A stretch of 64,000 nucleotides of DNA from JACDHG01 sp963811585 (GTDB lineage: Bacteria; Actinomycetota; Actinomycetes; Propionibacteriales; Nocardioidaceae): contig CAWERR010000009.1 of NCBI GenBank assembly GCA_963811585.1, positions 805,947 through 869,946 on the forward strand, written 5' to 3'. The notes beneath the pieces were generated by a model. That model did no database searches. It saw nothing but the letters and a program-made list of their open reading frames with translations, and was not told the origin of the DNA. Within the stretch, counting starts at the first letter, position 1; every line of letters starts with the position of its first letter. The position numbers were made by a program, and so were the translations under genes. This document shows positions 7,797 to 15,941 of the stretch, in pieces.

Positions 7797-9731
7797 GTGA
7801 CACCAACTTCCGACGCCACTCTCGTCGAAGGCGCGACAGCCCAACCGGCTCCGCGCAAGAAGGCGGGTGGCCTCAACTCGATGCTGCTCCCCGAGCTCAA
7901 GCAGCTCGCCAGCAGCCTCGGTATCAAGGGGACGACGGGCATGCGCAAGAGCGCCCTCGTCGAGGCGGTGGCCGCGGCTCAGTCCGGCGGCTCCGCCAGC
8001 TCAGACCGCGGTCAGGCCCCGGCCGCCGGCGCCGACCGGCAGACAGCCGAGAAGAGCGCCCCTCCGGTAGCCCGCGGCGACCAAGACGGCGACTCGCGCC
8101 GCGACGCCGTCAGCACCGACCGCGAAGACGACTCCGACACCGACGGCCAGCAGAGCCGCAGCCGCGACCGCGGCGACCGGCAGGGCCGCAACCGCGACGG
8201 TGGCGGCGACAAGCAGAGCCGTGGCCGCGATGCTGGCGGCAATGACAAGCAGAGCCGCAACCGTGACAACGAAGGCGGCGACAAGCAGAGCCGCAACCGT
8301 GACAACGACGGTGGCGGCAACGACACTCAGAGCCGCAACCGTGACAACGAAGGCGGCGACAACCAGGACCGAAGCCGCAACCGTGACAACCAGAAGTCAA
8401 ACGACAACCAGGGCGGCCGCGACCGAGACGGCTACCGCGACGACGACGGCCGAGGTGGTCGAAACAGTCGACGCCGCAGCCGCAACCGCGGCAACTTCAG
8501 GGACCGCGATCGTGACCGCGAGCGCAGCGGTGGACGTCGCGACACCAACGAGCCCGACACCCAGATCAACGACGACGACGTGCTACTCCCCGTCGCGGGC
8601 ATCCTCGACCTGCTCGACAACTACGCATTCGTACGCACGAGCGGTTACCTCCCCGGCCCCAACGACGTTTACGTCTCCATGTCGATGGTCCGCAAGTTCG
8701 GCATGCGCAAGGGCGACGCGATCACCGGCTCCGTGCGGCAGCTTCGCGAAGGCGAGCGCCGCGAGAAGTTCAATCCCTTGGTCCGCCTCGACACGGTCAA
8801 CGGGGCCGAGCCCGAGGCATCGAAGCAGCGGGTCGACTTCTCGAAGCTGACCCCCCTGTATGCCGCCGACCGGCTCCGCCTCGAGACCGAGCCCAACCTG
8901 CTCGCGACGCGTCTCATCGACATCGTCGCCCCGATCGGCAAGGGCCAGCGTGGCCTGATCGTCTCCCCATCCAAAGCCGGCAAGACCCTCATCATGCAGG
9001 CCATCGCCAACGCCATCACCACCAACAACCCCGAGTGCCACCTCATGGTCGTGCTCGTGGACGAAAGACCTGAAGAGGTCACCGACATGCAGCGGGCCGT
9101 CAAGGGCGAGGTCATCGCCTCGACGTTCGACCGGCCGGCCGACGACCACACCACGGTCGCCGAGCTCGCGATCGAGCGCGCCAAGCGGCTCGTCGAGCTG
9201 GGTCACGACGTCGTCGTGCTGCTCGACTCGATCACCCGTCTCGGCCGCGCCTACAACATCGCGGCGCCGGCCAGCGGTCGAATCCTGTCCGGCGGTGTCG
9301 ACTCGTCAGCCCTCTACCCGCCGAAGCGGTTCTTCGGAGCAGCGCGCAACATCGAGGACGGCGGATCGTTGACGATTCTCGCCACGGCGCTGATCGAGAC
9401 CGGTTCCAAGATGGACGAGGTCATCTTCGAGGAGTTCAAGGGCACCGGAAACATGGAGCTGCGACTGCGCCGTGAGTTCGCCGACAAGCGGATCTTCCCG
9501 GCCATCGACGTCGACGCATCCGGTACCCGACGCGAAGAGCTGCTGATGAGCAAGGACGAGCTCGCGATCACCTGGAAGCTGCGTCGAGTGCTGTCCGCGC
9601 TCGACGGGCAGCAGGCCCTCGAGCTGCTGATCAACAAGCTGAAGTCGACCAAGAGCAATGTCGAGTTCCTCATGCAGGTCAACAAGACGACCCCGACCGC
9701 GCAAGGCCTGCGCGACGCGGACGGCGACTAG
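7797..9731 (+). CDS. rho: Transcription termination factor Rho with large disordered insert
   Basis: Hexameric RNA-dependent helicase/ATPase that ends transcription. I chose the GTG at 7797 (product 644 residues, MTPTSDATLVEG) because GGAAGGA lies a few bases upstream; an in-frame ATG at 7767 lacks this. Domains: N-terminal Rho helix domain (about 20-65), an RG/ND/Q-rich low-complexity insert (about 118-250), the cold-shock RNA-binding domain (from about 262, ILDLLDNYAFVRTSGY), then the ATPase core with Walker A SPSKAGKT (390-397), DERPEEVTDM and LLDSITRLGRAYN. Actinobacterial Rho proteins often carry such an insert, which adds RNA contacts. The insert is encoded by near-exact DNA repeats. 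Confidence 0.96.
   Translation: MTPTSDATLVEGATAQPAPRKKAGGLNSMLLPELKQLASSLGIKGTTGMRKSALVEAVAAAQSGGSASSDRGQAPAAGADRQTAEKSAPPVARGDQDGDSRRDAVSTDREDDSDTDGQQSRSRDRGDRQGRNRDGGGDKQSRGRDAGGNDKQSRNRDNEGGDKQSRNRDNDGGGNDTQSRNRDNEGGDNQDRSRNRDNQKSNDNQGGRDRDGYRDDDGRGGRNSRRRSRNRGNFRDRDRDRERSGGRRDTNEPDTQINDDDVLLPVAGILDLLDNYAFVRTSGYLPGPNDVYVSMSMVRKFGMRKGDAITGSVRQLREGERREKFNPLVRLDTVNGAEPEASKQRVDFSKLTPLYAADRLRLETEPNLLATRLIDIVAPIGKGQRGLIVSPSKAGKTLIMQAIANAITTNNPECHLMVVLVDERPEEVTDMQRAVKGEVIASTFDRPADDHTTVAELAIERAKRLVELGHDVVVLLDSITRLGRAYNIAAPASGRILSGGVDSSALYPPKRFFGAARNIEDGGSLTILATALIETGSKMDEVIFEEFKGTGNMELRLRREFADKRIFPAIDVDASGTRREELLMSKDELAITWKLRRVLSALDGQQALELLINKLKSTKSNVEFLMQVNKTTPTAQGLRDADGD
8209..8394 (+). repeat. 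Tandem repeats encoding the NRDN-type segments of Rho
   Basis: About five tandem units of roughly 36-42 nt, each starting close to CAAGCAGAGCCGCAACCGTG and encoding KQSRNRDN-like peptides separated by GG-rich spacers (EGGD, DGGGND). Unit lengths are multiples of three, so copy-number change keeps the Rho frame. The near-identity of units at DNA level suggests recent expansion. Confidence 0.8.
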
Positions 9732-9855
9732 CCTGCGAGGGCGGAATATCGCCCCGTGAGTTGGCGTTTTGACACATGACGGTGGCACACTGAGCGCGGT
9801 TCCGGTTCACGTCTCGGAGAGCAGAGACGACCCGGCGACCTTGAGAGAGGACACC

Positions 9856-10074
9856 ATGAAGAAGAACATCCATCCGGCGTACGTCGAGACGCAGGTCACC
9901 TGTACCTGCGGCAACACGTTCACGACGCGCACCACCGCCGAGAGCGGCACCATGCACGCCGACGTGTGCTCGAACTGCCACCCGTTCTACACCGGGAAGC
10001 AGAAGATTCTCGACACCGGTGGCCGCGTGGCCCGCTTCGAGGCCCGCTACGCCAAGAAGGCTCCCGCAAAGTAG
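9856..10074 (+). CDS. rpmE: 50S ribosomal protein L31 (zinc-binding, C+ type)
   Basis: A 72-residue ribosomal protein. It keeps four cysteines in the zinc-ribbon arrangement (Cys16, Cys18, Cys38, Cys41; CTCGN and CSNCHPFYTG), so it is the Zn-binding form rather than the zinc-free paralogue. The ATG at 9856 follows a GAGAGAGGAC ribosome-binding region. It lies between rho and prfA, the usual actinobacterial order. A very strong hairpin follows the stop. Confidence 0.97.
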   Translation: MKKNIHPAYVETQVTCTCGNTFTTRTTAESGTMHADVCSNCHPFYTGKQKILDTGGRVARFEARYAKKAPAK

Positions 10075-10081
10075 TTCTCTA

Positions 10082-10118
10082 CGGCGCCGACTGCTCGCAC
10101 TGCGAGCAGTCGGCGCCG
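10082..10118 (+). terminator. Perfect 18-bp inverted repeat between rpmE and prfA
   Basis: CGGCGCCGACTGCTCGCA (10082-10099), one base, then its exact reverse complement (10101-10118). The practical fold is a stem of about 16-17 bp with a 3-nt loop. It begins 7 bp after the rpmE stop. No T-run follows, as is common for actinobacterial hairpin terminators. It could fully or partly separate rpmE from prfA, which starts 55 bp later. Confidence 0.75.
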
Positions 10119-10173
10119 CTGCATGTCTGCACGAGCTTGAACAGGGACCAGCGACATCGAAGGGAGAAGTGAG

Positions 10174-11256
10174 ATGTTCGAAGCCATTGCCGGTCTCGTC
10201 GACGAGCACGCGGCGCTCGAGCTGCAGCTCGCCGACCCTGAGGTGTTCTCCGACCTCGACCGCTCCCGACGCCTGAACCAGAGGTATGCCGCCTTGACCG
10301 CCGTGGTGAAGGCATACGCCGACTGGCTGAGCACTCTCGACGACATCGAGGCCGCTCGCGAGCTAGCCGCCGAGGATGACTCGTTCGTGGCGGAAGGTGA
10401 GCGACTCGACCAACACCGCGCCGAGCTCGAAGAACGGCTGCGGCGGCTGCTGGTGCCTCGAGACGAGGTCGACACGAAGGACGTGATCCTGGAGGTCAAG
10501 GCTGGAGAGGGCGGCGAGGAGTCCGCGCTGTTCGCCGGTGACCTGCTGAGGATGTACTCCCGCTTCGCGGAGCGTCAGGGGTGGAAGGTCGAGACCCTCG
10601 CCGAGACGCCAAGCGACCTAGGCGGGGTCAAGAGCGTCACCGTGGCCATCAAGGCCAAGGGTGTGCAGGAGCCCGGCGCCGCACCCTATGCAAGGCTCCG
10701 GTTCGAGGGCGGCGTCCACCGCGTTCAACGAGTGCCGGTGACCGAGTCGCAGGGCCGTACCCACACGTCGGCCGCCGGTGTCATGGTCATGCCGGAGGCC
10801 GAGCCGATGGATGTCACCATCGACGACAACGACCTACGCATCGACGTGTTCCGGTCGTCGGGGCCAGGTGGACAGAGCGTCAACACGACTGACTCGGCCG
10901 TGCGCATCACCCATGCGCCGACCGGCATCGTCGTGTCCTGCCAGAACGAGAAGAGCCAGCTCCAGAACCGTGAGCAGGCGATGCGCGTCCTGCGTGCCCG
11001 GCTGCTGCAACGGGCACAGGACGAGCGCGATGCCGAAGCGTCCGACGCACGTCGGTCCCAGGTGCGCACGGTGGACAGATCCGAACGCATCCGCACCTAC
11101 AACTTCGCGGAGAACCGCATCACCGACCACCGGGTCGGCTACAAGTCTCACAACCTCGACCAGGTCCTTGACGGTGACCTTGAGGCAGTGATCGACGCCT
11201 GTACCGATGCTGACCTTGCCGACCGGCTGGCGGCCGTCGAGTCCAGCGACGTCTGA
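10174..11256 (+). CDS. prfA: Peptide chain release factor 1
   Basis: Reads UAA/UAG stop codons and triggers peptide release. The product is 360 residues. The catalytic GGQ motif is at 232-234 within SSGPGGQSVNTTDSAVR. A ribosome-binding site (GAAGGGAGAAG) lies upstream of the ATG. The next gene encodes PrmC, which methylates the Gln of this GGQ motif, so enzyme and substrate genes are neighbours, as in many bacteria. Confidence 0.97.
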   Translation: MFEAIAGLVDEHAALELQLADPEVFSDLDRSRRLNQRYAALTAVVKAYADWLSTLDDIEAARELAAEDDSFVAEGERLDQHRAELEERLRRLLVPRDEVDTKDVILEVKAGEGGEESALFAGDLLRMYSRFAERQGWKVETLAETPSDLGGVKSVTVAIKAKGVQEPGAAPYARLRFEGGVHRVQRVPVTESQGRTHTSAAGVMVMPEAEPMDVTIDDNDLRIDVFRSSGPGGQSVNTTDSAVRITHAPTGIVVSCQNEKSQLQNREQAMRVLRARLLQRAQDERDAEASDARRSQVRTVDRSERIRTYNFAENRITDHRVGYKSHNLDQVLDGDLEAVIDACTDADLADRLAAVESSDV

Positions 11257-11259
11257 GCT

Positions 11260-12165
11260 GTGGTGCAAGACCTCGATCGGGTTCTCGCCGACGCCACTGC
11301 GCGACTCGACGCTGCAGGGGTCGAGTCGGCCCGTCACGACGCCGAGACCTTGCTCGGACACGTCCTCGGCACCGGTCGCAGTGGTCTGCCCCGAGCGGGC
11401 GACCTCACCGCGGATCAGGCCGCGGAGTTCGAGTCGGTCGTCGTACGTCGTACCGCCCGCGAGCCACTGCAGCACATCACTGGGCGTGCGGCCTTCAGAT
11501 ACCTCGACCTCGAGGTCGGTCCCGGCGTGTTCGTGCCCCGACCGGAGACCGAGGTCTTGGCCGGCGTCGCGATCGACGAGCTGAATCGACTCGTCGACGG
11601 AGGCGTCGAGCATCCGGTTGCCCTCGACCTGTGCACCGGCTCCGGTGCCCTCGCCGTGTCGATGGCGACCGAGGCTGCGGGCAGCGTCGTGATCGCCATC
11701 GAACTGTCAGAGGAGGCGGTTGCCTATGCACGGCGCAACGCGGCGGGCCACCAGGTCGAGGTTCGACTCGGCGACATCGCCGATGCCGCCGACGACCTGG
11801 CTGGGCTGGTCAGCGTCGTGACGGCGAATCCGCCGTACATCCCGTTGACCGCCTGGGAGTCGGTCGAAGCCGAGGTCCGTGACCACGACCCAGCCGTTGC
11901 CCTCTGGTCGGGGGAGGACGGGCTCGACGCCATTGCGGTCGTGGCGGAGGTAGCCGCCAGGTTGCTGGTCGACGGGGGACTGATCGTATGCGAGCACGCG
12001 GACGTGCAGGGCGACACCGCGGCCGCCATCTTCGCCACGTCGGGGGAGTGGACTGCCGTGCGTGACAATCGCGACCTTGCCGGGCGACCACGCTTCGTCA
12101 CGGCACGCCGCGCACCACGCTCGTTGTCGCGCTCCTTACCCACGGCTGGCACGATGACCTCGTGA
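11260..12165 (+). CDS. prmC: Release factor glutamine methyltransferase
   Basis: SAM-dependent N5-glutamine methyltransferase acting on the GGQ of release factors. The product is 301 residues from GTG 11260, three bases after the prfA stop; a second GTG follows at once and cannot be excluded. An N-terminal helical substrate domain precedes the Rossmann methyltransferase fold with LDLCTGSGALAVSMA and the hallmark NPPY motif at 190-193. The 3' end overlaps the next gene by four bases. Confidence 0.95.
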   Translation: MVQDLDRVLADATARLDAAGVESARHDAETLLGHVLGTGRSGLPRAGDLTADQAAEFESVVVRRTAREPLQHITGRAAFRYLDLEVGPGVFVPRPETEVLAGVAIDELNRLVDGGVEHPVALDLCTGSGALAVSMATEAAGSVVIAIELSEEAVAYARRNAAGHQVEVRLGDIADAADDLAGLVSVVTANPPYIPLTAWESVEAEVRDHDPAVALWSGEDGLDAIAVVAEVAARLLVDGGLIVCEHADVQGDTAAAIFATSGEWTAVRDNRDLAGRPRFVTARRAPRSLSRSLPTAGTMTS

Positions 12166-12818
12166 CCGCCGACGTCTACTCCTGCCTCGATCCGGCTCAG
12201 CGCTCCGAGGGTTTTGCCGAGGCGAAGCTCGCGTTGGCTCGCAGCGGTCTCGTCGTCATTCCCACCGACACCGTGTACGGCGTCGCCGCGGACGCGTTCG
12301 ACCCGGCGGCAGTGCGGCGGCTCCTGCGAGCCAAGGGCCGGGGGCGCGCGCAGCCGGCACCGGTCCTGATCGGCTCACCCGACACCCTGCGGGCCCTCGC
12401 GACCAACCTGAGCTCTGACGTACGGGCCCTGGCCGACAAGTTCTGGCCGGGTGGACTGACGATGATCTGCCGCCAGCAGCCGAGCCTGCGCTGGGACCTC
12501 GGCGACAGTCGCTCGACGGTGGCGATCCGGATGCCCGACCACGAGGACGCCCTGGCGCTGCTGGTCGACAACGGTCCACTTGCGGTCAGCAGTGCCAACC
12601 GGACCGGTGAACCTCCCGCGACGACGGTCGAGGAAGCGCAGGAGCAGCTCGGCGACGCGATCGACGTCTACCTCGACGCCGGGCCTTCGGCTGGTGCGGT
12701 CGCCTCGACGATCGTCGACGTCACGGGTGACGTGGTGCGGATCGTCCGCGTCGGCGTGCTGACCATCGATGAGCTGCGCGAGGTTGTCCCGTCGCTGCAG
12801 CCGCCCGAGATTGACTGA
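12162..12818 (+). CDS. L-threonylcarbamoyladenylate synthase (Sua5/YrdC/TsaC family)
   Basis: Makes threonylcarbamoyl-AMP from threonine, bicarbonate and ATP for the t6A modification at position 37 of ANN-decoding tRNAs. At 218 residues it is the core YrdC domain with a short tail and lacks the extra C-terminal domain of long Sua5 proteins. Visible motifs are PTDTVYGVAADA, KGRGRAQPAPVLI, KFWPGGLTMI and SSANRTGEP. The GTG start overlaps the prmC stop, and its own TGA overlaps the next ATG by one base. Confidence 0.93.
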   Translation: MTADVYSCLDPAQRSEGFAEAKLALARSGLVVIPTDTVYGVAADAFDPAAVRRLLRAKGRGRAQPAPVLIGSPDTLRALATNLSSDVRALADKFWPGGLTMICRQQPSLRWDLGDSRSTVAIRMPDHEDALALLVDNGPLAVSSANRTGEPPATTVEEAQEQLGDAIDVYLDAGPSAGAVASTIVDVTGDVVRIVRVGVLTIDELREVVPSLQPPEID

Positions 12819-13966
12819 TGCGTCAGTACCTGCTGATCGCGCTCGTCGCCCTCGCTGTCACCTATTTGCTTGCTGTTGTCGCCCGCGAGCTGGCGATGCG
12901 GTTCGGTGCGTATGCGCGGGTCCGGGACCGGGACGTGCACGAGATCCCCATCCCGTACTTCGGCGGCGTGGCCATGATGGGCGGCCTCACGGCGGCCTAC
13001 ATCGTCGCGCAGCAGCTGCCGTTGGCCATTGAGTCAGCCAGTCGCGAGGTGATCCTGCACGATGCCAGGGCGATCCTCATCGGCGGAGCGGTCATGTGCT
13101 TTGTGGGCGTGATCGACGACATCTTCGAGCTGGATGCGATGACGAAGCTGGCCGGCGAGGCGTTGGCTGCGGGCATCGTCGTCGTCCAGGGGATTCAGAT
13201 CCTCTGGCTTCCACTTCCTGGCAACGGTTCTGTGTCGACCTTCGCCATGGACGGATCGCAGGCGGGCTTGCTCACGGTGATCTTGATCGTCGCAACGGTC
13301 AACGCGGTCAACTTCGTGGACGGGCTCGATGGTCTTGCTGCCGGCGTCGTCGGGATCGGGGCGGTCGCCTTCTTCACGTACTCGGTCCTACTCGTCTTCG
13401 TCAACGGGCAGGAGAAGGCGACGACGGCGGCCATCCTGAGTGCGGCACTTGCCGGCTGCTGTCTCGGCTTCCTACCGCACAACTTCTTCCCCGCCAGGAT
13501 GTTCATGGGCGATTCCGGCGCTTTGCTGATCGGCTTCATGCTTGCGTGCTCGGCGATCAGCCTCACCGGCCAGTTTCCGACGTCCCGGATTCCGCAGGGG
13601 ATTTTCGGCGCGACGGCGAGCCTGCTGCCCGCCATGCTGCCGCTGATCTTGCCGTTCGCGGTGTTGATCGTCCCGTTCGTCGACATGATGCTCGCGATCG
13701 TGCGGCGGACGCGCGCCGGCAGGTCGCCGTTCTCGCCAGACAAGAAGCACCTGCACCACAGGTTACTGGAGATCGGCCACTCGCAGCGCCGGGCAGTCCT
13801 CGTGATGTACCTCTGGACCAGCCTGGTCGCCTTCGGGGTCGTGGTGATGAGCCTGTTCTCGGGCTGGTGGTCCGCAGCCGGCGTGAGCCTGATGGCTGTG
13901 ACCGCCACTCTCCTGACGTTCGGCGTTCCCGGGCACAGTGGCATCATCAAAGCCGAGGAAGGCTGA
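12818..13966 (+). CDS. Undecaprenyl-phosphate N-acetylglucosaminyl-1-phosphate transferase (WecA/Rfe type)
   Basis: Polytopic membrane enzyme of the MraY/WecA family that transfers GlcNAc-1-P from UDP-GlcNAc to undecaprenyl phosphate, starting wall polymer synthesis. At 382 residues with about ten membrane segments it shows the Asp motifs VIDDIFELD (near 98), NFVDGLDG (near 166) and MFMGDSG (near 230), plus the His-rich cytoplasmic loop DKKHLHHRLLEIGHSQRR. MraY proper sits in the division cluster, so WecA is the better call. It lies just upstream of the atp operon, as in other Actinobacteria. Confidence 0.9.
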   Translation: MRQYLLIALVALAVTYLLAVVARELAMRFGAYARVRDRDVHEIPIPYFGGVAMMGGLTAAYIVAQQLPLAIESASREVILHDARAILIGGAVMCFVGVIDDIFELDAMTKLAGEALAAGIVVVQGIQILWLPLPGNGSVSTFAMDGSQAGLLTVILIVATVNAVNFVDGLDGLAAGVVGIGAVAFFTYSVLLVFVNGQEKATTAAILSAALAGCCLGFLPHNFFPARMFMGDSGALLIGFMLACSAISLTGQFPTSRIPQGIFGATASLLPAMLPLILPFAVLIVPFVDMMLAIVRRTRAGRSPFSPDKKHLHHRLLEIGHSQRRAVLVMYLWTSLVAFGVVVMSLFSGWWSAAGVSLMAVTATLLTFGVPGHSGIIKAEEG

Positions 13967-13999
13967 GCCCTCGGCCTCGATTAGACGGTCGACCGGTGC

Positions 14000-14017
14000 T
14001 TGTGCTATTTTTCACAA
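14000..14017. promoter_or_regulatory. Candidate Rex (redox) operator overlapping a possible atp promoter
   Basis: TTGTGCTATTTTTCACAA lies 63 bp before the atpI start. The Streptomyces Rex operator consensus is TTGTGAA-N4-TTCACAA. The right half-site here is perfect and the left matches 5 of 7, with the same spacing. It is the core of a longer 10-bp inverted repeat (13995-14004 and 14013-14022). A possible -10 box TATTTT (14006-14011) lies inside it, with a weak TTAGAC -35 at 13981 (19-bp spacing). As a terminator it would be odd, because the T-run is in the loop rather than after the stem. Confidence 0.6.
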
Positions 14018-14079
14018 GCACCCGAAACCGCCAGCCCGACCGACTGTTCACCCCGAGAAATCGAGGAGCGGCCGCCAGC

Positions 14080-14514
14080 ATGACGACCGTACGCAGCACC
14101 CCCGAGCGACCCGCACCTGTGTTGCGGTCGGCGGTCCTGCCGAGTCTGGTCGTCGGTGCTCTCTGCAGCGTTGTCGCCCTCCTCGTCGACGGCGACGAAG
14201 GCTTCCTGGGTGCTGCTGTCGGCGCGCTCTGCGTGGTCGCTTTCTTCGGGTTCGGCCAGCTCGTGCTGCAGGTTTTCCGCGACATCGCGCCAAGCCTTCT
14301 GCTCGTGATCGCTTTGATGACCTACTTGCTCCAAGTCGTCGCCCTCGTCGCGGTTTATGTCGCCATCCAGGACAACCAGGCCTGGCAGGCCGCCATCTCG
14401 ACGACCGCGCTGGGAGTGACGGCCATCGTCACGACGATGGTGTGGATGGCCGGTCTGGTGCACGCCGCCCGCCGAGAGCGGATTCCGCTGTTCGAGACGG
14501 AGGGGAGCCACTGA
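14080..14514 (+). CDS. atpI: ATP synthase protein I (AtpI family)
   Basis: A 144-residue protein with four predicted membrane segments (AVLPSLVVGALCSVVALLV, the AVGALCVVAFFGFGQLVLQ region, a third around LLLVIALMTYLLQVVALVAV, and a fourth near TALGVTAIVTTMVWMAGL). It sits directly before atpB, where AtpI-family proteins assist assembly of the c-ring or Mg2+ supply. I placed the start at ATG 14080, preceded by GAGGAG about 13 bases upstream; the open frame extends further back but overlaps wecA. Assignment rests on position and topology more than on sequence motifs. Confidence 0.7.
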   Translation: MTTVRSTPERPAPVLRSAVLPSLVVGALCSVVALLVDGDEGFLGAAVGALCVVAFFGFGQLVLQVFRDIAPSLLLVIALMTYLLQVVALVAVYVAIQDNQAWQAAISTTALGVTAIVTTMVWMAGLVHAARRERIPLFETEGSH

Positions 14515-14586
14515 TGACATGCGCCGACTTGTCGCCACGGCCGCCGTCTGAGGCACGTGTCCATGACTGCTACAGTCCGGTGCCAA

Positions 14587-14790
14587 ATGAGCGAACCTCC
14601 CCCGCAGGATCCGCCGGGAGACCCTTGGGCCGCCTTCGGATACCTGGTGGGAGGCCCGGTGTTCTACGGCGGGCTGGGCTGGCTGCTCGATCGGTGGCTC
14701 GAGACCTCGTACTGGTTTCCGATCGGTCTGCTGTTCGGGATCGGGCTGGCGCTCTATCTCGTCTTCAAGCTCTACCTGAACGCGCGATGA
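14587..14790 (+). CDS. AtpZ-like small membrane protein (ATPase_gene1 family)
   Basis: A 67-residue protein with two membrane helices (AFGYLVGGPVFYGGLGWLLD and FPIGLLFGIGLALYLVFKLY), matching the AtpZ family found in atp operons. The ATG at 14587 gives MSEPPPQDPPGDPW; an upstream ATG at 14557 is also in frame but adds only ten unconserved residues. AtpZ usually precedes AtpI, but here it lies between AtpI and atpB. In other bacteria AtpZ/AtpI pairs form a small Mg2+/Ca2+ transporter or assembly factor; the role here is inferred. Confidence 0.75.
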   Translation: MSEPPPQDPPGDPWAAFGYLVGGPVFYGGLGWLLDRWLETSYWFPIGLLFGIGLALYLVFKLYLNAR

Positions 14791-14842
14791 CCGACGTACT
14801 CCCCACGCGACGGCACGCCCATCCGATCCGAAAGGGGACCGT

Positions 14843-15637
14843 GTGACTGCCGCCAGCCAGGTCTTCGTTGCTGAAGGCTTCACGCCCCCCGGTCCCGAGG
14901 ACTTCAACCTGCCCCCGTTCTTCGGAGACAGCCTGCTGTTCACGAAGCCGGCGATCCTGCTCGTGCTCTCGGGGGTTGTGGTCATGGGCTTCTTCTTGGT
15001 GACGACGCGGCGGATGGCCATGGTGCCGTCAAAGGGCCAGTACGTCGGAGAGCAGGCCTACTCGTTCGTCCGCAACTCCATCGCGCGCGACATCATCGGC
15101 TCCAAAGACTTCATGAAGTTCGTGCCCTGGCTGGTGGCAACGTTCTTCTTCATACTCGTCAACAACCTGTTCGGGATCATCCCGTTCATCCAGTTCCCGT
15201 CGTTCTCGCGGTTCAGCTTCGCGGTGGGCATGGCAGGGCTCGTGTGGCTGCTCTACAACGGTCTCGGCGTCTACAAGTACGGACTCTTCGGCTATCTCAA
15301 GCGCGTGTGTGTCCCACCCGGTATCTCCGGCCCAATCCTCATCCTCATCGTCCCGCTCGAGTTCTTCTCCACCGTGCTGGTCCGGCCCGCCACGCTCGCA
15401 CTGCGGTTGTTCGCCAACATGTTCGCCGGACACCTGTTGCTCATCTTGTTCGCTCTCGGCGGCGAGTACCTCCTGATCGAGTCAGAGACGATCGGCTACA
15501 AGCCGGTTGGTCTGCTCGCGTTCATACTCGCGATCGCCATCAGTTTCCTGGAGCTCTTGGTTCAGTTCCTCCAGGCGTACGTGTTCACCCTTCTCACCGC
15601 CATGTACATCCAAGGCGCCCTCGCCGAGGAGCACTGA
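14843..15637 (+). CDS. atpB: ATP synthase F0 subunit a
   Basis: Membrane subunit forming the proton half-channels against the c-ring. The 264 residues include five to six helices, and the essential arginine lies in the conserved block TLALRLFANMFAGHLLLIL. GTG start at 14843 with AAAGGGGA upstream. It is the first structural gene of the F0F1 operon. Confidence 0.96.
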   Translation: MTAASQVFVAEGFTPPGPEDFNLPPFFGDSLLFTKPAILLVLSGVVVMGFFLVTTRRMAMVPSKGQYVGEQAYSFVRNSIARDIIGSKDFMKFVPWLVATFFFILVNNLFGIIPFIQFPSFSRFSFAVGMAGLVWLLYNGLGVYKYGLFGYLKRVCVPPGISGPILILIVPLEFFSTVLVRPATLALRLFANMFAGHLLLILFALGGEYLLIESETIGYKPVGLLAFILAIAISFLELLVQFLQAYVFTLLTAMYIQGALAEEH

Positions 15638-15677
15638 CCCTCATGGTTCGAGAAACCCCACTGAAAGGAAAGTAGCC

Positions 15678-15896
15678 GTGGACGGCACTTTGAATGGCTC
15701 CCTGAACATGATCGGTTACGGCCTGGCCGCCATCGGCCCAGGCGTCGGAATCGGGCTGATCTTCGCCGCCTACATCAACGGCGTCGCGCGTCAGCCTGAG
15801 GCTCGTAACACGCTCCAGAGCATCGCCATCTTGGGCTTCGCGCTCGCCGAAGCGCTCGCGATCATCGGTATCGCGCTCGCCTTCGTGTTGAACTGA
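15678..15896 (+). CDS. atpE: ATP synthase F0 subunit c
   Basis: A 72-residue two-helix proteolipid of the rotor ring. The proton-binding carboxylate is Glu58 in GFALAEALAIIG, and the polar loop Arg38-Gln39-Pro40 contacts the central stalk. The GTG start at 15678 follows GAAAGGAAAG. A longer open frame upstream overlaps atpB and is not used. Confidence 0.96.
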   Translation: MDGTLNGSLNMIGYGLAAIGPGVGIGLIFAAYINGVARQPEARNTLQSIAILGFALAEALAIIGIALAFVLN

Positions 15897-15941
15897 CCCA
15901 GACATCGAAGACTGATCCATCGTCTTAGAAAGTAGACGCAG

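Noticed and set aside
8209..8394. Possible CRISPR array
   Set aside because: The repeats are contiguous, in frame and translate to the Rho low-complexity insert; there are no spacers and no cas genes.
13995..14022. Intrinsic terminator after wecA
   Set aside because: The T-run is in the loop and not after the stem; the sequence fits a Rex operator better. A dual role is not excluded.
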